Shown one piece after another: positions 58,528 through 64,000 of a stretch of 64,000 nt of DNA. The notes beneath the pieces are model-generated. The model searched no databases and was not told the DNA's origin. It saw nothing but the letters and a program-made list of their open reading frames with translations. Each line of letters begins with the position of its first letter. Position 1 is the stretch's first letter. This DNA comes from Owenia fusiformis. Taxonomy: Eukaryota; Annelida; Polychaeta; Sabellida; Oweniidae. The stretch is taken from the NCBI GenBank assembly GCA_903813345.2, contig CAIIXF020000002.1:3760001-3824000 (forward strand). Direction: 5' to 3'. The position numbers and the translations under genes are program-made.

Positions 58528-59667
58528 ATCTAATTTAAATCAGTTATATAGATAAGGCATTTGAGATATTTACATGAATGGATAGGGGATGAATTGATGT
58601 AAATCATGGTACCACATTTATGTAATAGTAAACGTAAAATCTTGAGAAAATTTGGTGGAACTAATTATTCAAGTTGCAAAATCTTAAAATTATCTACCAG
58701 ACCACTCATTATAAAGCCATTCAGAACTTTCTCCATGAATCATTAACCCTTCTGATATCTCTAACAATAGTATAATACATATGGGGGAGTGTTATTTAAC
58801 AGTCAAAAAGCATATATATTAAAGGGTTAATGGTTTATTCAGAACTTTACAGCAATAAGCAAATCAGAGTGGTCAGTTTGCTGCCATGTTGTTTCTGCAT
58901 GTTGCCAAGGCAGTTCGGACATCCGATATATACTGTATGTATTTAGAATATGACGTATCTTCTTAGCACTTATTGACCCTCAAATACTTCAGAATCCAAA
59001 CACAATATAAGTTTCACGTACATTACAATTACAAAGTAGGATATGAGCTGAAACAAATTGAACATGAACTAGAATATAAGATAAATGAAGTAAGCTTATA
59101 CAAAAGTTAAATAAAATATAACTTAAAACAACTTGTAACTTATACATAAAATGAACTATGTTTGCTCAAGTAACTTAAAAGGAATACCTAAAATTAAAAT
59201 GAGATATTCGAAATATCTTCCACGAGGTGAGTTGCATTTTACTAATGATACATTTTTCCACAAACCGTTGAATTCAGTTTCTTACATTATCAATGACCAA
59301 TTCTCGATCACGAAATATATGGAAAAGGAGTTTGCGTACATCATGTTTATATAAATTCATGGCGGTAAGTGGAACAAGAAAATCAAGTGAAAATGACACT
59401 AGAAAAATACGAAGGCCATAATGCTATTTTGACAAAACTGATCCACTTTTTATGGAAATACCACAGAGAAAAACAATGAACAAACTACATTTTACTGCTT
59501 GTTTTCTGTTTGCTAGGTAACATGTTAATGACGTCACAAATTAAAATATGATAAACACTGTGATGTGTGACGTTTAGCTTTTTTGTCTATTTAGTTGATA
59601 GGGCAATAAGTAACTGATGTCATAATTTATGTTATATTACGTCATATCTTCATCACAAACACAACAT
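58528..59667. other. No gene recognised
   Basis: The 67-codon frame at 59151-59354 is unassigned. A small TTAA-flanked hairpin lies at 58743-58830. No terminal repeat for the transposase gene was found on this side. Confidence 0.4.
58743..58830. mobile_element. Possible TTAA-flanked mini-MITE
   Basis: TTAACCCTT at the left and AAGGGTTAA at the right are exact complements 88 bp apart. TTAA plus CCCTT resembles piggyBac ends. The terminal repeat is only nine bases, so chance is possible. Confidence 0.35.
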
Positions 59668-60086
59668 AGATTTAGATTTAGATTTATGAACTTTATTACA
59701 CATTCATACCTATAAAAGGTTAAGTGTACACAAAGTAAACACTAATTTTACAATATATCAATACAACAGAAAACAGTATATATAACAACACACAAAATTA
59801 ACACTTCATAATAAATAAATAAGTAAATAAATGAACAAATAAATATGCATCATGGATAAGCACATAAATGGTGATTGTGATACGCGTCCATTGTTTATGT
59901 CATATATCACACCCTTCTATGTTATATTACATTTATGAATAAATTCTGCTACAATTTCAATTTCTTTATTTTCACAAGACATACAATATTGGAAAAAAAG
60001 TGAATCGTCCTCCATGTTGAAAAGGTGTTTAATTGGGTTGCCGTGTGATACAAGTTTATCGAGCATTTTCTTTCTATATATGGGTC
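59668..60086 (-). mobile_element. LINE 3' end with coding remnant
   Basis: On the minus strand a frame from 60086 to a stop at 59917 reads DPYIERKMLDKLVSHGNPIK, then HLFNMEDDSLFFQYCMSCEN. It is followed by AATAAAG and a tail of (AAATCT)n at 59668-59690. A short-repeat tail rather than poly(A) is usual in CR1-like LINEs. No catalytic domain remains. It may be a separate copy from the one at 61.3-62.2 kb. Confidence 0.4.
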
Positions 60087-60089
60087 TTT

Positions 60090-60460
60090 TTCAAAAGTTC
60101 GTCACTCAAAAGTTCAAATATTACATGCTCGATATCTCAACATTTTGAGAAGTATAGCCAAAAACGATTATTTTATTCAACTCAGTAGAGGTCAAAAAGA
60201 TACTGAGGATAATATCAGGTGAAAATGTTAAAATTTGTTGAAGTTATTCACTTTTTTGGGCTTCGTGTCCAGCTGTTTTTGCAGTTTTTTAAGCAATTTT
60301 GAGGGGGTACATCAGAGATACATCCCCTGGATCTTTCTTTCTGGAAATGAGGCGGAAAAATGTGTTGCCACAAGTCTACAGAGGTTATCTATGTGAATCA
60401 TTTCGTTTTCAGATAATAAATCTACCATACTCGAAAAATAAGACAATGTCAATTTAGAAC
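60090..60460. other. No feature recognised
   Basis: No coding, RNA or repeat signal identified. Confidence 0.4.
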
Positions 60461-61256
60461 TAACGTGCGTGATGCATGGTGTCAAACACCATCACGCACG
60501 TTATTCATGAGCTCCAGGCTGATTATTTTTACAAAAAGTCAGATGAGTGTTTTTTCGAAAGGAGGATACACCGAGCTCTCATTGTGTTCAATGCTATATG
60601 AAGTATATATGGAAAATATTTTTTATGCTCAGTTGCGTGCATTATCGTTTTTCGTGTCAAACTCGGCACGCACGTTAGAAAGCCTATTTTCATACAAAAT
60701 ACGCAATCACATGTGTAAATGAAATTGTATTTTATTTACACATTTACGCGATGTTATAGATCAAGTGGTAAGTTTCAACTCTGAAGCGGAAATATGGTCT
60801 TTATAAGTTGCTCGAAGATTGGTGTCAAACTTCGTTACGCACGTTAATCCGCCACGCACGTAGTCCTTTATCGTGTCATACTCTCGCATTAACGAATTAC
60901 TTAAATTTCTCGTTGATATAAAACGATTTTCACACACACCTAAATGTAAGAAAGGGAACATTCATCTGGAATCAGCAAATATTGTGGTTGTTTTCGTCAT
61001 TAATCTGTTTTTTGACACCATAGCTTAATTTATAAGTGATAAAAGTGTTCGTGTCAAGCAATCACGCACGTTATAAAAGATGTACATCTTGTCCTTATGT
61101 TAATGGTTATGTCAATAGTCTTGTCAGGAGTGCCAAGCACTGATTTTTATTGCTTTGTCTAATCTCAGTTTCACAGTTCAGAAAATTTCGTCAATTATTG
61201 TATGCAGAAAATAGAATAGAATCAATAAAATTCTAACGTGCGTGACGTTTGACACC
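60461..61256. mobile_element. Repeat with multiple CACGCACGTTA motifs
   Basis: The left end TAACGTGCGTGATG is part of a 43-bp hairpin (60461-60503). The right end TAACGTGCGTGACG then TTTGACACC lies at 61234-61256. Inside, the composite GTGTCAA, a 2-8 base gap, then (T)CACGCACGTTA occurs near 60648, 60820 and 61050, with an extra CACGCACGTAG near 60851. No coding capacity seen. Confidence 0.6.
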
Positions 61257-61345
61257 AATGGACAAAGTGATTGAGCGTCGGTTCAGATGGACTCAATTCT
61301 TCTCGACTTCACTGAAAACAAATGCTTTATGCATGGTTATTTGAA

Positions 61346-62263
61346 TTATATATTAATGATCTTTGATCGACTATTTAGACTATTTATTCCATAAATGATA
61401 TTGCATTGATAGAAATTGCTAAAGTTTTGTTCCACATAGACCATTCGCAATTTAGATTCGTCCCGGCTGTATTTTTTACATGAACGCATTATGTGTTTTT
61501 CGTTTTCTATTAAATTGCAAACCTCGCAAATTCTTTCATCGATCTTTAATTTTGGGCGTTCGTATCTACCCGTTTCTATTTTTAATTTGTGGTTACTGAT
61601 ACGAAACTTTGTTAGACTTCGTCGTAAATGCCCATTTGAAATTGAATCTAAATATGGTTCGAACCTGAAATTGCTTTTAAATATTTTGTATGTATTCAGT
61701 TTGCGACATTGGTCGGAATTCAATTGATTTCGCCAATAATCTTCAAAACTAATTTTTGATTTACAAACAACTTCGGATGCGTCAATAGTATATTCTTTTA
61801 TATCTAAAGTATTATTGATATTGCTGGGAGTATTTCCTGAAAATGATACTACCTCTAATTTATCCATTACACTTTTAAAATTCAGCATCCACGATGACTT
61901 GTTGATCTTTGATAAGTCATTTGATGTAGTAAGTGCTTCTGATAATAAGATGTATGACGTATTTAACATGTGATTATAGAAATTAGTAGCTTGTTTGAAT
62001 ATATTTATATATAGTGGGTATTTCCCAAGCTCTCCATAAATTGCTAAATTTGTTGATTTTTTATTTACTTTAAGAATATATTTACAAAAAGATAACAGAA
62101 GTTTCTCAGATGGAAATCGTCTGCCATTTGTAAACCATTCATTCAAATCTTTTGTAGAAAAGTAATTCGACATGCCCCATATCCATATATAAGGTAATAA
62201 TGGCGGACTTTTGGTCACGTGACTGGTCGACAGTCGGTCCATAGAACGAATGGCTCCGCCCAC
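61346..62263 (-). pseudogene. LINE reverse transcriptase C-terminal region
   Basis: The frame begins inside a LINE ORF2 past the catalytic fingers and palm. NLAIYGELGKYPLYINIFKQ is a sequence typical of LINE ORF2 C-terminal regions in marine invertebrates. Later come LRRSLTKFRISNHKLKIETG, RYERPKL and ERICEVCN...HIMRSCKKY, the last being a Cx2C...Hx3C zinc motif. No YADD or endonuclease domain is present, so the copy is 5'-truncated as usual for LINEs. The first ~30 codons (62263-62180) look like host sequence read through. It has no internal stop over about 275 codons, so the insertion is fairly young. Confidence 0.7.
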
Positions 62264-62503
62264 TTCGTGGGGGGCCTTCGTAAAAATGAAAGATTCTTGT
62301 CAACAATACAATTTTTCAATTTAATCACGTTTAATTTTTCCTTAAATAAAATAATTTTTTTAGTATTCCTCAACAGTGCAAAATCTAATAATATATAATA
62401 AAACATATAATATATTATATAATAATGGTCTCATGATTTATTTCAGCGAGGGGATTTAGCCAATTATAAAGCGTGTTACAACCAACTGTACTGGAAGATC
62501 ACA

Positions 62504-63659
62504 ATGGTGTGTAACACAACTGATAGCCCCAACCACACTGATCATCTAACAATTTTAGAAGAGGAAATCTTTAAAAGTATTCTGACAATATTTTCTTTCG
62601 TTGTCCTGCTCGGAAATCTGACTATGCTGTTTGGATTTGTATTAAATAAGAAACTACGAACGCCAAAACATTATCTCCATGTAAACATGGCAGCGTCAAA
62701 TATCACATTGGCTCTTATAATGTTGGGGTCTTTATATATTCGAATCAATGGTGATATCCTCTGTCTGTTCACACATTCGTTGATTCTCGTTGGAGTGTAT
62801 TATCATGTTCTCAGTTTATTATCAATTACTGTTGAGAGATTTATTGCTATCAAACATCCTTTTATCTATGCAGCTAAAGTGACGACAAGGAACGTTATCG
62901 TATGTATTGTATCGTCGAATTTGCTGTGTGTGACACTAGGGGTGTATCCCCTCGTCAAGATGCTGATCACCGACGGTGATTACGATGGAGATACAGAGGG
63001 TTGTCATTTAGGGGAAATTTCCCCTGTCGTGTACGCCATGCTGCAAGTCAGTTGCATGTTACTCATTCTAATCGTAATGACAGTTCTGAATGTGAGGATT
63101 CTCCAATCTGTAAATTCAAGCTTCCGGTTTGCGCAATCGACGGTTCCTGTGTGAAAGAAATTATGGTCCCCCAGGGATTATGGTCCCCCCTTTTAAAGGC
63201 CCTTACTGGCCCTGATTGTGTATAAGATAATAAGGGATAGAGTTGTATTTAGGTCACCATATAAATCAATGGAGAGTAGGACCATAATTTGATAGGACCT
63301 CCTACCCTTTTACACCGGTTTCAACTCGGAGAAAAAGCCTTTTGGTTCATACTCTTAACAAACGAAAAATCAGGGCAACTATGATGCTATCAACTGTAAT
63401 AATATATCACATCATAACTTGGACTCCTCCAATGATAACCCTGCTTTTGTCATACATTGGTTTCAACATTAGCCAACTCGTACTTATTTCTACACTTACG
63501 GGGGCGTACACATCTACAACGCTTAATTCCGTGATGTATGGCTTTGTGTACAGAGAATACCGTACAACGTGCGTTCGAGCTCTCTGTAGCAAAATAAGAA
63601 AAAACAATAGGAAGACTATATGTCACATAAATTCTAGCACAACCACAACATATCTGTAA
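62504..63659 (+). pseudogene. Divergent class A GPCR, interrupted in loop 3
   Basis: Rhodopsin-family receptors carry extracellular signals across seven helices. TM1-TM5 lie in 62504-63153: N-glycosylation sites (CNTT, NHTD), GN in TM1 (VVLLGNLTML), TM2 (NMAASNITLALIML), a disulfide cysteine before TM3 (DILCLF), ERF in place of DRY (SITVERFIAIKHPF), and a loop-2 cysteine (EGCHLGE). TM6 (STVIIYHIITWTPPM) and TM7 (TLNSVMYGFVYREY, for NPxxY) follow at about 63330-63659. Between TM5 and TM6 a stop (63152-63154) and ~170 bp of repeat DNA intervene. This is either an insertion that kills the gene or a short intron; GTGTGA at 63149 is a weak donor. The ligand class was not recognised. A TTTATTTCAG acceptor at about 62437-62446 suggests a 5' UTR intron. 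Confidence 0.7.
63148..63318. mobile_element. ~170 bp repeat inside GPCR loop 3
   Basis: The left edge GTGTGAAAGAAATTATGGTCC and the complement of the right edge (GGTGTAAAAGGGTAGG, GGTCC) are similar. The right half matches 40878-40948 as reverse complement, showing that it is a dispersed element and not ancestral receptor sequence. Confidence 0.6.
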
Positions 63660-64000
63660 CCTCATTGAATAATGCATCAACGTTGATTAAAATGGAGATT
63701 TATTCGTGTTTTCGTAAGTTTAAAACTGTTGGTTTTGTAAAATTGTACATGGTGTATCAGAATTTCGACCCACTTAACAATGCATATCTTATTAATAACA
63801 CATATTATTTGACACATATTTTGACATTGTTAGAATTTGTCCAATGATCCTTAGGTTGTCAACGTTCCAGCACTGCACTAGCTTATGTTTGTCCCATTGG
63901 TCATTTAAAGAACCCGCTATAAATTTCTACCACCTCTCTGCAGATAGACTTGTTCAGGAAGTTGTCGACGACAGTATGCCTCTTATCCTAAAAATGATAT
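63660..64000. other. GPCR 3' flank to window end
   Basis: No coding or RNA feature recognised. Confidence 0.4.

Noticed and set aside
54000-59000. Terminal inverted repeats for the RAG1-like transposase gene
   Set aside because: Both flanks were scanned by eye for CACTGTG-like or other matching ends and none was convincing, so an active-transposon status is not claimed.

Overview
The window looks like intergenic and intronic DNA of an animal, most likely a marine invertebrate and probably a lophotrochozoan such as a mollusc. This rests on AT-rich low-density sequence, GT-AG introns, a family-92 glycosyltransferase and an intron-poor class A GPCR, LINE, Gypsy, Tc1/mariner and foldback elements, and many minisatellites. 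No contaminating bacterial operon or virus is seen. The taxon is an inference; no species can be named from the sequence.

Region 1-20 kb is a nest of insertions. It opens with a higher-order minisatellite (1-935), then repeats carrying X-box-like palindromes (1.1-3.2 kb). Two diverged arms (about 2.54-3.25 and 19.17-19.79 kb) form an outer inverted repeat around a 24-25 bp minisatellite. That minisatellite was entered by a dead Tc1-like element (4186-5848, TA duplications) and by a very large foldback element (5954-18362). The foldback has about 1.34 kb near-identical terminal inverted repeats, each holding a tRNA-like pol III promoter. A near-intact Gypsy retrotransposon (6624-11647, 213 bp LTRs, CCCCT target duplication) sits inside its left arm.

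Region 20-34 kb has no confident gene. It holds small MITEs, an inverted duplication of a mariner transposase tail (27.3-28.1 kb), a long-TIR element (28.1-29.1 kb) and an 86-bp satellite with a 258-bp higher-order period (29.34-31.45 kb).

Region 34-47 kb contains the last two recognisable exons of a single-pass membrane protein gene (34328-34454 and 37609-37805, phase-matched). Its intron holds one copy of a repeat family whose second copy lies at 44.5-46.9 kb; each copy is the empty site of the other's insertion. GC-rich palindromic MITEs occur five times in the window, once as a copy inserted inside its own sibling with TTA duplications.

Region 50-64 kb is the most gene-like. It holds the main exon of a GT92 glycosyltransferase (51323-52699) and, on the minus strand, a broken two-exon transposase gene (58527-54429). 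The latter pairs an N-terminal CRLC...CxxC zinc region, resembling the RAG1 N-terminal region or a ZAD, with a DDE-type core. The core's metal-ligand spacing (D, then CxxC at +19/+22, then HxxxxH, then E) resembles RAG1/Transib/CMC transposases. This gene is split by a mariner element (56921-58011). LINE 3' remnants and a repeat rich in CACGCACGTTA motifs follow, then a divergent GPCR gene at 62504-63659 interrupted in intracellular loop 3.

The genes do not form a pathway. The story is one of layered transposition, with three host-type genes (membrane protein, GT92, GPCR) and one unusual transposase gene.
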